From: CAZLYF01 sp964586835
Lineage (GTDB): Bacteria; Bacillota; Clostridia; Christensenellales; Aristaeellaceae
Length of the DNA stretch: 64,000 nucleotides
Direction of reading: 5' to 3'
Assembly (NCBI GenBank): GCA_964586835.1
Contig: CAZPIC010000001.1
Coordinates: 62,001-126,000, forward strand
Positions within the stretch are counted from its first letter, which is position 1. Each line of letters opens with the position of its first letter. Made by a program: the position numbers and the translations under genes. This document shows positions 45,701-52,900 of the stretch, one piece after another. Below the pieces are notes generated by a model. It searched no databases and was not told the origin of the DNA. It worked only from the letters and a program-made list of their open reading frames with translations.

Positions 45701-45865
45701 ACGCGTCACTCCATCGAGGAGAGAGTGGCATCGATGAGTATGGGCAAGCGCAAGTTGTTTGACCGCCTGATCACTCCGGGAGAAACCATGCCGTCTCGCC
45801 TGAGTGCGAAGCAGATCCTTGCGCTCTTCGGAGAGGAAACAGCGCAGGCTCAACCTGGCAGCTGA
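42752..45865 (+). CDS. SWIM-domain SNF2-family DEAD/DEAH helicase
   Basis: A 1037-residue Swi2/Snf2 ATPase. Residues 60-69 are a SWIM zinc finger (CSCGARYCSH), then about 500 residues of a bacterial SNF2-associated region. The ATPase core has Walker A DEMGLGKT near 592, the DEAQ box near 697, LTGTPMENN (motif III), and the C-terminal helicase with FSQFTGMLRIIRQRL, SLKAGGTGLNLTGADMVIHYDPWWNPAAEDQAVDRAHRIGQ (motifs V-VI). It probably translocates on DNA or displaces bound proteins. ATG 42752 follows GGTGGAGGA. Such proteins are common singletons in Firmicutes; no defence genes adjoin it. Confidence 0.92.
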   Translation: MLTGERLRDLAGKGKWEEGADIARSGRILRSRLGKEAAVYMLLDPPHHTVTLSPPDVHTCSCGARYCSHLVAAFLKAAEDGAMNALLRRQEQMSASALFDAVEGALPEGASLVLEPSVFLREGEMRVSLRVGEQRLYVVGHLPRFLRAVRNGERAEPAKGFSYDPGWMRFDEKQGRVVSILSEYCESLERAGCRFTAAEARRMLLPPATARRFLDALSDLSFRLTVHGRTRLQRGIQEEDLPAMWTVEDGQGALKLSARLSQDCFLVSPDGSYLFSEGRLGRVVRGKRTLARTVVAYRMGETAEFVFRRKEIPRVIAELLPSLMRAGAVLIDPALERRMIRLPLSARVYLDRAGGDVVARAVFTYGEHGIDPFSVGEDPSPFLLRDVKGEGRVLELLSSAGFRVRRRQAYLSGDEEVYRFMTEGLESLNKVAEVFLSQEFGRFSPRKPALRGRLLRTGSRLRLEVYDGETPVEDLLPLMQALSEGSRYFRYRDGSYVNLEGLESWSSLAESVCEAIRSGNGEQDLGLVRAAYLQALIRDRELPVSSAGSLTDPLHPGKEVPVSPVASLRPWQQKGFRWLCSLFTMRMGGILADEMGLGKTVQMIAALSFVSREKACVGPSLVVAPTSLLYNWMAEIERFAPKLKAQLIAGNREARHRQFRVLRRDEGAADVLVTSYALLRQDITLFENLSLRFVVLDEAQYVKNPDSIGAAAVKRLKAHSRIALTGTPMENNIGELWSLFDIVLPGYLPPLKDFIRRYDEGRNAEDLLMRIRPFMMRRLKRDVISELPDKLETTITAGMSPEQRRVYDASLLRSRDRVKTLLADRGLAASRGEVLAAITQLRQICGHPALCLSQFAGKSGKLEMLMDLLSSALMEGHRVLLFSQFTGMLRIIRQRLVDEGIESLYLDGETPTAERLPLTERFNKGKTPVFLVSLKAGGTGLNLTGADMVIHYDPWWNPAAEDQAVDRAHRIGQKKEVQVIRLVTRHSIEERVASMSMGKRKLFDRLITPGETMPSRLSAKQILALFGEETAQAQPGS

Positions 45866-45870
45866 GGCCC

Positions 45871-45900
45871 TTGCCGGCATTCCGGCCCCAGGGCTATAAT
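45871..45900 (+). promoter_or_regulatory. Promoter of the DUF6273/NAGPA gene
   Basis: TTGCCG (45871-45876) and a perfect TATAAT (45895-45900) with an 18-base spacer, only six bases after the helicase stop. The leader to TTG 45955 is about 48 bases. Confidence 0.6.
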
Positions 45901-45954
45901 GCGGTGCGCTGGGGTATACAAGAACCCCGGCTGGAGAAGGCGAGGTTACCCGAA

Positions 45955-47784
45955 TTGATCAGGAAGATAGGCATTGCGCTGACAACCTTGGCTTGCCTAC
46001 TGGCGGCAGGTGCTGCTGCCCAGGCGGTGGAATTGCGCGGATTTGAGGCTGGTTCTTTTCAGTATGTGAGCTTCGGTGTGTACCCCCGGGAAGTGGATGG
46101 CGCGGCTGCACCCCTTGTGTGGCAGGTGCTCAGGGTGGAGGAGGGTGTTGCGACGCTCTTGTCGCTTGAGGTGATTGATTTTCTCCCGGCGCACGATGTT
46201 TCCGGAGGGTACAGCGGCTGGGAAAAGAGTTCGCTGCGAAGCTGGCTGAATGAGGACTTCCTCACGCTTGCGTTCACAGACAACGACCAGGCCGCCCTTG
46301 TGTGCCGTGAGGATAGCGTTCCGGTATCACTTCCCGAGGCGGCGATGATGAAGGACGCTGCCCTTGGCTTTTCCGGTAACTCGAGCCGAAAGGCACAGAG
46401 CACAGCCTATGCCTGGTCCCATACCTTGTCTAAGCCTGCGGAGAAACAGCGCAGCGCTTCCTACTGGCTCAGGGATCGCTCCACAAGCAACGCCTACTCC
46501 CAGCGCAGGGTGATGGAAGCAGGCAGCTTGGGATACGCGGCTGCGGATGCCAACAAGGTGGGCGTCAGGCCGGTGATTGCCATCGACCTTGAAAGCTTGT
46601 CCGTGCTGGGTGGAAACGGAGAGGTGGAAAGACCCGTTGCACTGACCGTGACAGACGAAGCGATTGAACGGATCAGGATGCGTCTTCAGGAGGCGCAGGA
46701 AGCCGCCAGGGCAGAAGAGGAGGCGCTCCTTGAAGCCAGGGCACGTGAAGAGAGGGAGCGCGAAGAAAAACGGCAGGAAATCCTAGCCGAAAAACAGATT
46801 GCGCTTTTAGAGCTGGAGGCTATGGAAGGGACGAGCGGGAACGCGGATGCGCTGGAAGCGCTGAGGCAACGGGTCGCAGCCCTCGATCTGGCGCTTCTTG
46901 AGGTCGAGGGGATGGTCGTGGACGGGTTTCCGCCTTTGACGCGGGAGGGTTTTTTGCCTTCGAACCAGGAAGTCTTTACGTTTGTGGACGAGGAACAGGG
47001 CGTCTGGAGGTATGCCTCCGAAACACTGCGGATTGAGATCAGAAGGTATTTCCACGAGGAAGAAAAGCTGCGCTGGTTCGAGGCGGAAGTCTACTGCGCC
47101 GACGGCGAGCGCTTTGTCATGTACCAGAATGACCCCGAAAACCGCGGAAAAATGGCGGACATGAGTGAAATTGCGCGTCGGTACGGCCTTGTGTTTGCAA
47201 TGAATGGGGACTACTACATCTACAGGGTAGCCCGGGAAAAACAGAGCGGGAATGTGTCCGCAATCGGTAGGATTATCCGCAATGGGGAGGTTTATTACGA
47301 CCATGAGAGAAAGCGCAGCTGGACCAAATTTCCCAACCTGGACATCCTCGCGCTGTATCCTGATGGGGACATGAAGGTGTTTTACGGTGACGAGATCAGC
47401 GCCGCCGACCTGCTTGCGTCCGGTGTGGAGAATGCCCTGGCCTTTGGTCCTTTCTTAATCCGCGATGGGCTTGTAAACGAAGAGGGAGTGTCGCGCTATG
47501 GAAAAACGCGGCAGCCCCGAGCCGGCATGGGCATGGTTTCGCCCGGGCATTATTATGCTATTGTTGTAGAATCAAGAACGTCAAAAAGCAAAGGAGCTCC
47601 CGTGTCTTGGCTGGCAGAGCGCTTTCAGGAGCTGGGCTGTTCGGTGGCTTTTAACCTGGATGGAGGCCAGACTGCCGTCATGATTTTCCTGGGTGAGCAG
47701 ATCAACGAGATTGGTAAGTACGATGGAAAGACTAATTCTCGCCTGCAAAATGAGGTGCTTGGTCTGGAGGCGGCGGGGTGGTGA
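45955..47784 (+). CDS. Exported DUF6273 + coiled coil + phosphodiester glycosidase (NAGPA) protein
   Basis: A 609-residue exported protein. A signal peptide (IRKIGIALTTLACLLAAGAAAQA) is followed by a DUF6273 domain (about 30-215, with the WEKSSLRSWLNEDFLTLAF segment), a charged coiled coil (about 225-310, ARAEEEALLEARAREERERE), and a C-terminal NAGPA-type domain (about 370-609). The last holds FAMNGDYY, the NALAFGPFLIRDG segment, RQPRAGMGMVSPGHYYAIVVESR and FNLDGGQTAVM. NAGPA proteins cleave GlcNAc-phosphodiesters; the substrate here is unknown. TTG 45955 has GAGG nine bases upstream. Its stop codon lies in the first unit of the adjoining repeat array. Confidence 0.82.
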   Translation: MIRKIGIALTTLACLLAAGAAAQAVELRGFEAGSFQYVSFGVYPREVDGAAAPLVWQVLRVEEGVATLLSLEVIDFLPAHDVSGGYSGWEKSSLRSWLNEDFLTLAFTDNDQAALVCREDSVPVSLPEAAMMKDAALGFSGNSSRKAQSTAYAWSHTLSKPAEKQRSASYWLRDRSTSNAYSQRRVMEAGSLGYAAADANKVGVRPVIAIDLESLSVLGGNGEVERPVALTVTDEAIERIRMRLQEAQEAARAEEEALLEARAREEREREEKRQEILAEKQIALLELEAMEGTSGNADALEALRQRVAALDLALLEVEGMVVDGFPPLTREGFLPSNQEVFTFVDEEQGVWRYASETLRIEIRRYFHEEEKLRWFEAEVYCADGERFVMYQNDPENRGKMADMSEIARRYGLVFAMNGDYYIYRVAREKQSGNVSAIGRIIRNGEVYYDHERKRSWTKFPNLDILALYPDGDMKVFYGDEISAADLLASGVENALAFGPFLIRDGLVNEEGVSRYGKTRQPRAGMGMVSPGHYYAIVVESRTSKSKGAPVSWLAERFQELGCSVAFNLDGGQTAVMIFLGEQINEIGKYDGKTNSRLQNEVLGLEAAGW

Positions 47785-48241
47785 AGAGGCGGCTGCGCCG
47801 CCGTGAAGAGCCTGCTTCGCAGGCGTGAAGAGCGCCCTTCGGGCGCGTGAAGAGCAGTGCTCCGCACTGCGTGAAGAAGTAGGGGATGGTGCGGCGGTGG
47901 GAGGATGGACCGCGGGGTGGTGAAGAGGCGGCTGCGCCGCCGTGAAGAGCCTGCTTCGCAGGCGTGAAGAGCGCCCTTCGGGCGCGTGAAGAGCAGTGCT
48001 CCGCACTGCGTGAAGAAGTAGGGGATGGCGCGGTGGGAGGATGGACCGCAGGGTGGTGAAGAGGCGACTGCGCCGCCGTGAAGAGCGCCCTTCGGGCGCG
48101 TGAAGAGCAGTGCTCCGCACTGCGTGAAGAAGTAGGGGATGGTGCGGCGGTGGGAGGATGGACCGCGGGGTGGTGAAGAGCCCGCTTTGCGGGCGTGAAG
48201 AGCAGTGCTTCACACTGCGTGAAGAAGTAGGGGATAGCGCG
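47773..48241. repeat. Two-level tandem array of small palindromic units
   Basis: Four long units begin at 47773, 47912, 48048 and 48165 (139, 136, 117 and about 77 bases). Each opens with GCGGGGTGGTGAAGAG (GCAGGG in the third) and ends with GTGAAGAAGTAGGGGAT, with GTGGGAGGATGGACC joining them. Inside each are 4, 4, 3 and 2 small hairpins of about six bp with triloops (GCCTGC-TTC-GCAGGC, GCGCCC-TTC-GGGCGC, CAGTGC-TCC-GCACTG, GGCGGC-TGC-GCCGCC, GCCCGC-TTT-GCGGGC), separated by GTGAAGAG. Long repeats of this kind make chance frames on the minus strand. Confidence 0.93.
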
Positions 48242-48339
48242 CTAGAACTCCAAAATATCGATCAATGAAAGCCTTGTCTTTTGCTTGTGTTGCCATATAG
48301 CCATAGGCTGATATTGATACTCATGTTGGAGGGGCGGAT

Positions 48340-48540
48340 ATGGGGCACCAGACAAAAGTGCAGTACATCAAACGTGAAAAGAGCGAGCAATGGTACATCG
48401 GCCTGCCGGTTCAGCTGGCGCAAGCCATGGAGTTTATGCGGGGTGAGACGGTTGAGTGGTTCGTTGAGGACAAGTCAACCTTGGTGCTGAAACGGTACAA
48501 TGCCCCGGACCTGATCCTGAAAAGAAAATGTATGGAATAA
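48340..48540 (+). CDS. AbrB/SpoVT-like small protein
   Basis: A 66-residue protein: QTKVQYIKREKSEQWYIGLPVQLAQAMEFMRGETVEWFVEDKSTLVLKR in outline, matching the size and pattern of AbrB/MazE swapped-hairpin DNA-binding domains (strand, helix AQAMEF, GETVEW turn, strand TLVLKR). Similar small genes often sit before transposase genes in Clostridia, but no transposase is readable downstream. ATG 48340 has GGAGGGG nine bases upstream. It could be an antitoxin-like relic; no toxin is nearby. Confidence 0.65.
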   Translation: MGHQTKVQYIKREKSEQWYIGLPVQLAQAMEFMRGETVEWFVEDKSTLVLKRYNAPDLILKRKCME

Positions 48541-49160
48541 TTCCCGAGTTCGACAGGCTGTGCTCCCCCATACGCGCGGTTGTCAAATAGGTTCGTGTTT
48601 TTAAAAGGGCTTGTGAGTGGGCGCTGGCCTCTTCTTGGGATCGGCAGACGCAGCTTATCCGCCATGCTGTCAGCCGGGGAAAAGGATTCCTAAGCTTGGT
48701 CTATCACCTGCCGTATCTTTGAGACGGAGTGGATCAGAGCGAAAGAACCGTTCTCTCTGACGGTTGTAGGCACCTTGGGAAACATGGATAGGCACAGCCC
48801 ACGCTTCATAAAGAGGGATAAACATGGGTGCGAAAGAACGGGAAGTGGGCGGTTTGCACGGAAAGCCCAAGACCTTTGCCGCAGGCCTCAATGGAAGCTT
48901 CACGGTGTAGCTGGCTGCGCCTCCCATCGTGAACGCTTTTCGTGCTTCGGAGGGGCTGCACAACACCAGCTCCCTGAAGAAGCCAAACCCGTTGGCAACG
49001 CTTGTCTGCGCGGTGCCAGGCTTGGATACACAGCTCCTGAGAGGAGAATCAGAAAGAGGAATGGGGCGAGCGAGGGCTTTTTAGACAGCTCCTTCAGCGG
49101 CGGTGGACCCCTGTGCGGAGACGGCGGAAGGCCTGCGCGGTTGCGCGTGGAAGCAGACGC
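48541..49160. other. 620-bp region without an intact gene
   Basis: All six frames are broken by stops or give only short products that I do not recognise. It lies between the AbrB-like gene and the 3' end of the EamA gene. It could be the remnant of a mobile element that once followed the AbrB-like gene, but no transposase motif or terminal repeat is visible. Confidence 0.3.
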
Positions 49161-50078
49161 TCAGGCAGCCGCTTCTTGTGTCCGAGCAGGCCTCTGCGCT
49201 GTCTGGGCGATCAAAATGGCAATGAACATCAACCCGGAGCCCAGCATCTCTCGCTCGGAAGGCCTTTCGGAAAGCAACACGAAGCCGGCGAGGACGGCGA
49301 ACACAGACTCAAGGCTCATGATCAGAGAAGCCATGGCTGGCTCCGTCTTCTTCTGGCCGTAAATCTGCAGGGTGAAGGCCAGGGCGCTTGAAAGGATACC
49401 TGCATAAAGAAGCGGAGCCCAGGCGGCCAGTAGAGCACTGGGGGAAGGGCATTCCGTCATCAGCATCAGAAGGCCCGATCCCACCCCTGCCACAAAGAAC
49501 TGCAGGCAGCTCAGTTGAACGCCGTCAACCCTGGAAAGGAAGCGGTCAACGAGCAGGATGTGCCAGGCATATACGATGGCGCAGAGAACAAGGAGGAGAT
49601 CGGCCCTGCCGATGCTGAACCCCTCGGTGATGCACAGGAAGTAAAGCCCACACAGGGCTATGCCTACGCCGAGCCAGAAGGCGGGGCGAGGCTTCTTGCC
49701 CCGAAAGACCTCCATCAGGGGGACGATGAGGATGTACAGCGTCGTCAGAAAACCCGCTTTTCCGCTGGAGGTCTCTGTCAGTGCAAGCTGCTGGAGGTTC
49801 GCCCCGACACACAGCACCAGGCCGCAAAGGAGACCAGCCCTGATGAGGACCCTGGTGTCTGGCCATTTTGCTTCACGATAAGCAACGCGCTTTCTTCGGA
49901 GGAGCGGTCCCAGGAACGCTGCCGGTAGCAGAGCCAGAAAGCCCAGCAGCGATCGCACACACTGAAAGGCAAAGGGGCCCATGTAGTCCATACCCACGCT
50001 CTGGGCGACAAAAGAAGCGCCCCAGATCATGGCAGCGACCAGCAGGAGAATGCTCCCTGAATGTTTGGAAATCCGCAA
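49161..50078 (-). CDS. EamA/DMT-family transporter
   Basis: A 305-residue protein with ten spans in two EamA repeats. The N-terminal SILLLVAAMIWGASFVAQSVG and the second-repeat AWHILLVDRFLSRVDGVQLSCLQF and TLQIYGQKKTEPAMASLIMSLESVFAVLAGFVLLSE segments are family signatures. DMT proteins export metabolites or drugs; the substrate is unknown. The TTG start at 50078 follows GAGAGGAGGTCAGGC. The upstream region contains a promoter and a terminator that may regulate it. Confidence 0.87.
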   Translation of the reverse strand: MRISKHSGSILLLVAAMIWGASFVAQSVGMDYMGPFAFQCVRSLLGFLALLPAAFLGPLLRRKRVAYREAKWPDTRVLIRAGLLCGLVLCVGANLQQLALTETSSGKAGFLTTLYILIVPLMEVFRGKKPRPAFWLGVGIALCGLYFLCITEGFSIGRADLLLVLCAIVYAWHILLVDRFLSRVDGVQLSCLQFFVAGVGSGLLMLMTECPSPSALLAAWAPLLYAGILSSALAFTLQIYGQKKTEPAMASLIMSLESVFAVLAGFVLLSERPSEREMLGSGLMFIAILIAQTAQRPARTQEAAA

Positions 50079-50186
50079 GCCTGACCTCCTCTCCGGAAAG
50101 GGGCAGAGGCCAAAGGCCCCGGCGCGCGGCATCGTACCCAGACGGCCGGTGGATGTCAACGGGCGGGTCGTGTGGGAAACCAGCGT

Positions 50187-50224
50187 AAAAAAGGCTGCCC
50201 CCGTAAAGACGGCAGGCAGCCTTT
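50187..50224 (-). terminator. Terminator or attenuator upstream of the EamA gene
   Basis: Read on the minus strand, a 10-bp stem (AAAGGCTGCC / GGCAGCCTTT) with an inner CCGT/ACGG stem is followed by TTTTTT. It is 110 bases before the EamA start codon and about 250 bases after a good promoter. Confidence 0.75.
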
Positions 50225-50470
50225 GCCATTTAGCAGATATTCAGTTCGAGGTTTTCCCGGCTTGTGCCGGGCCGCTTACTGCCTGCTCCGCCGAGTCCGA
50301 TGCAATCCCCAGCGAGGATCCAAGCTCCGAAACGGGCGGGTTTTTAACCATGCCATCTTCCGGCTATACGCTAATGGACCTTATGGGCGAAACAAGCAGA
50401 ACGTATTGCCTTGATCGTATCCGTACTCAGCAAATCGCCCCCTCCAGAGCCACACTTGCCTTGACCGGCT
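50187..50470 (-). ncRNA. Candidate leader or small RNA, about 280 nt, before the EamA gene
   Basis: The stretch between the minus-strand promoter (start near 50470) and the terminator at 50224-50187 has no coding frame with a ribosome-binding site. It contains pairing segments, including GGGCGA...TCGCCC around 50435-50380. It does not match the conserved cores of SRP RNA, tmRNA, RNase P RNA, TPP, lysine, cobalamin or T-box RNAs as far as I can see. It could be a riboswitch/attenuator for the transporter or a separate RNA. Confidence 0.4.
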
Positions 50471-50477
50471 CATACGC

Positions 50478-50506
50478 ATTATGCGCGGGTGTGACAGGCT
50501 TGTCAA
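50478..50506 (-). promoter_or_regulatory. Strong promoter on the minus strand upstream of the EamA leader
   Basis: On the minus strand a perfect TTGACA (50506-50501) and CATAAT (50483-50478) are separated by exactly 17 bases. Confidence 0.65.
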
Positions 50507-51156
50507 GCCCTGGATGGATAAAAAGGAAAATAAACTGCCATATGTGAGGGGCAGTCTGTCCGCAGCACCCTGGCGCGGGCTGCCATGGACAATCGGAACC
50601 GCACTGTGGTATTCTGAGCAGGCGGCAGGAAGGGGCGCGCATAGAGGAGAAGGAGGATGACGGTCTTCTTGCAGGTGGAGGAGACCCTTCGTCTGCAGTG
50701 AGGTGCCTGCTTTCTGCAGCACTCCTCGACTGGGCCAAGCGGGCTCATAAGCGCCTCTGGGCTTGCGCCGCTGGTAGGCGTGTCTTCGCGGATCATGTGC
50801 AGGCTTGCGATGACGTGCTGGGGTTGACTATGCGGGAAGTGATGCTGGGTGCATGTTGCTTCCGATGGACGATGGTCAGCGTGTTGGAGCCTGAACGCAG
50901 ATTTTGGGTCTTGGTGGATGAGCCGATACTCCCTGTGTTCGAAGAAATACCCTGTGATGCTGCGAGTCTTCTGCGCATTCGGGAATACTCCACTCGCAGC
51001 GACAGCCCCTTATCGCAGCGAGCGCTTGCCGAAAGGGCGTGGACTTTTTGCCCCCCGAAGAAATCTCCATGATCGGGCGGGGGGGCGGGGTCTGCCAGGA
51101 ACCGTTCGGGTGGGGCGGATGAATGGTCTGATGCGATCCGGGAAGGAAGGCTTCCT
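50507..51156. other. 650-bp region upstream of parA with one doubtful frame
   Basis: A 124-codon frame (GTG 50698 to 51072, plus strand) has no recognisable product and no good ribosome-binding site; AGGAGG at 50651 precedes an ATG that opens only 14 codons before a stop. Long minus-strand frames here are also unrecognised. No promoter for parA was clear. Confidence 0.3.
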
Positions 51157-51915
51157 TTGGGGAAAATGATAGCTGTTGCCAACCAGAAAGGCGGCGTGGG
51201 TAAAACAACGACGGCCGTCAACCTGGCTGCCGCCCTTGCGGACCTGCACTGCCCTGTCCTGCTTGCGGATATCGACCCACAGGGCAATGCGACGAGTGGT
51301 CTGGGCATCCGCGCTGGTAAAGACACCTCCTATGAGGTCTTGATCGGTGCTACCCGCGCAGCCTCAGCTGTGATCCCGACGCGCGTGGAGGGGCTGAGCC
51401 TCCTTCCCAGCGACATTCGTCTGGCTGCCGCGGAGGTGGAACTGGTCAATGTTGACCGCAGGGAATTTCGGTTGAAGGATGCGCTTGAGGGTCTTCGGGA
51501 TGCATACCGCTACATTCTGATCGATTGCCCTCCCTCCCTCGGGCTTCTGACCGTCAACGCGCTGACAGCCGCCGACAGTGTGCTGATCCCTATCCAATGT
51601 GAGTACTATGCGTTAGAGGGGGTCACGGCTCTGACCAATACCGTCGGTAGAATCCAGCGTTCGGTCAACAAGGACCTGAACGTGGAGGGCGTGGTCCTGA
51701 CCATGTTTGACGGGCGCACCAACTTGTCCCTGCAGGTTGCCGCCGAGGTGAAGAAGCACTTCAGGAATAAGGTCTTTTCCGCGATTGTGCCGCGAAACGT
51801 GCGCCTGGGCGAAGCGCCCAGCCATGGCCGGCCCATAGGCCAGTACGATCCAAAAAGCGTCGGCGCTGAGGCTTACCGTGCGCTTGCCCTTGAGCTGGTC
51901 CGCCGCAATGAATAG
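51157..51915 (+). CDS. parA: ParA/Soj chromosome-partitioning ATPase
   Basis: A 252-residue ParA-type ATPase. The deviant Walker A KGGVGKTTTAVNLA is at residues 11-24, IDPQGNATSGLG at about 40, and DCPPSLGLLTVNAL is the Walker B region. It works with ParB to segregate the origin region. The TTG start gives the standard MGKxIAxANQKGG N terminus and has GGAAGG six bases upstream. The ribosome-binding site lies in a small hairpin (AAGGAA-GGC-TTCCTT) that includes the start codon. parB follows by 18 bases. Confidence 0.93.
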   Translation: MGKMIAVANQKGGVGKTTTAVNLAAALADLHCPVLLADIDPQGNATSGLGIRAGKDTSYEVLIGATRAASAVIPTRVEGLSLLPSDIRLAAAEVELVNVDRREFRLKDALEGLRDAYRYILIDCPPSLGLLTVNALTAADSVLIPIQCEYYALEGVTALTNTVGRIQRSVNKDLNVEGVVLTMFDGRTNLSLQVAAEVKKHFRNKVFSAIVPRNVRLGEAPSHGRPIGQYDPKSVGAEAYRALALELVRRNE

Positions 51916-51933
51916 GCTGGAGGCAAGCCGCAG

Positions 51934-52773
51934 ATGAAGAAACAGGTTCTTGGACGGGGACTCGATGCCCTTTTGCCACAGAGCGATGAGCAGGGGCAGA
52001 TCCTTGAGATTTCCGTAGCCGACATCGATGTAAATGCTGAGCAGCCAAGAAAAGATTTTGACGAGGAGACCCTGCGGGAGCTTGCAGCAAGCATCGCGCA
52101 GGTGGGCTTGCTTCAGCCAATCCTGGTCATCCGACAGGACGACCGATACAGGATCGTGGCGGGGGAGCGCCGGTTTCGTGCGGCGAAGATGGCTGGGCTG
52201 AGGCAGATCCCCTGTATACTCAGGGAGTTTTCGGAGACGGAGCAGCTGGTGGCATCGCTGATTGAAAACCTCCAGAGGGAGGATCTCAATCCCATCGAAG
52301 AAGCCTTGGCTGTCCGCGCGTTGATGGACGCCTGTGGGCTCACGCAAGAACAGGCGGCCGTCAGGCTGGGCAAATCCCGGCCCGCAGTCGCCAACCTCCT
52401 GCGGCTTCTTTCTTTGCCCGAGACGGTGCAGGAACTGCTGCGCGGGGGCTTGATCAGTGGAGGGCATGCGCGCGTACTCGCGGGGCTTCAGGACGCCCGC
52501 AGACAGCAGCAGCTGGCGGGAAGAGTGGTCACCGAAGGCCTTAGCGTACGCGAGCTGGAGCGGCTCTGTGCCAGTGAGAGCGCAAAACCAAGGCGTCAGA
52601 AACCAACAGAGGCTGTTCCGCTGGAGTTGAAGGACTTTGAGGACCGACTGAGGGAGACGATCGGGCTGAGGGCAAGCGTCAGAGGAAACCTGTCGCGGGG
52701 CAGGATCATCCTGAGCTACCGATCCAAGGAAGAGCTCGACTATGCCTATTCTGCTATCGAAAAGCTGCTGTAA
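51934..52773 (+). CDS. parB: ParB/Spo0J chromosome-partitioning protein
   Basis: A 279-residue ParB. The N-terminal LGRGLDALLP motif, the CTP-binding GERRFRAAKMAGL box, the LIENLQREDLNPIEEA segment and the HTH region LTQEQAAVRLGKSRPAVANLLRLLSLP are all present. The C-terminal dimerisation domain is short, as usual. It binds parS sites; I saw no GTTTCACGTGAAAC-type site in this window. ATG 51934 follows GGAGG. The gene ends before a bidirectional terminator. Confidence 0.94.
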   Translation: MKKQVLGRGLDALLPQSDEQGQILEISVADIDVNAEQPRKDFDEETLRELAASIAQVGLLQPILVIRQDDRYRIVAGERRFRAAKMAGLRQIPCILREFSETEQLVASLIENLQREDLNPIEEALAVRALMDACGLTQEQAAVRLGKSRPAVANLLRLLSLPETVQELLRGGLISGGHARVLAGLQDARRQQQLAGRVVTEGLSVRELERLCASESAKPRRQKPTEAVPLELKDFEDRLRETIGLRASVRGNLSRGRIILSYRSKEELDYAYSAIEKLL

Positions 52774-52846
52774 AGCCAAGGAAGAGAGGCTGATGTGTTG
52801 GCGGCGCCTGCACGTGGGGATCGCCGCTTCCTCGCCGTCCGTAGGG

Positions 52847-52884
52847 AAAAAGCCGCCTCCGTACCATGCCGGGGGCGGCTTTTT
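52847..52884. terminator. Bidirectional terminator between parB and the winged-helix gene
   Basis: An 11-bp stem (AAAAAGCCGCC / GGCGGCTTTTT) around a 16-nt loop gives a U-tract on both strands. The flanking genes converge. Confidence 0.88.
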
Positions 52885-52900
52885 GTTCAAGGACGCACGG

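Noticed and set aside
42752..45865. Defence-island helicase
   Set aside because: No nuclease, methyltransferase or other defence partner lies on either side.
47581..48213. 210-codon minus-strand open frame across the repeat array
   Set aside because: Its sequence is a translation of the repeats (repeated HAVRSTALHAPEGRSS-type blocks), it runs into the NAGPA gene antisense, and it has no ribosome-binding site.
47773..48241. CRISPR array
   Set aside because: The regularly spaced GTGAAGAG element is only eight bases, the intervening segments are palindromes drawn from a small set and recur, and there are no cas genes.
48541..49160. Transposase remnant
   Set aside because: I could not find a DDE motif, terminal inverted repeats or a target-site duplication; the idea remains only as a hypothesis.
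50698..51072. 124-codon frame upstream of parA
   Set aside because: No ribosome-binding site, mixed codon third positions and no recognisable family; recorded only as part of the unassigned block.
51157..52773. Plasmid-type partition locus
   Set aside because: The ParA and ParB are of the chromosomal Soj/Spo0J type and the surroundings are housekeeping genes; no replication protein is present.
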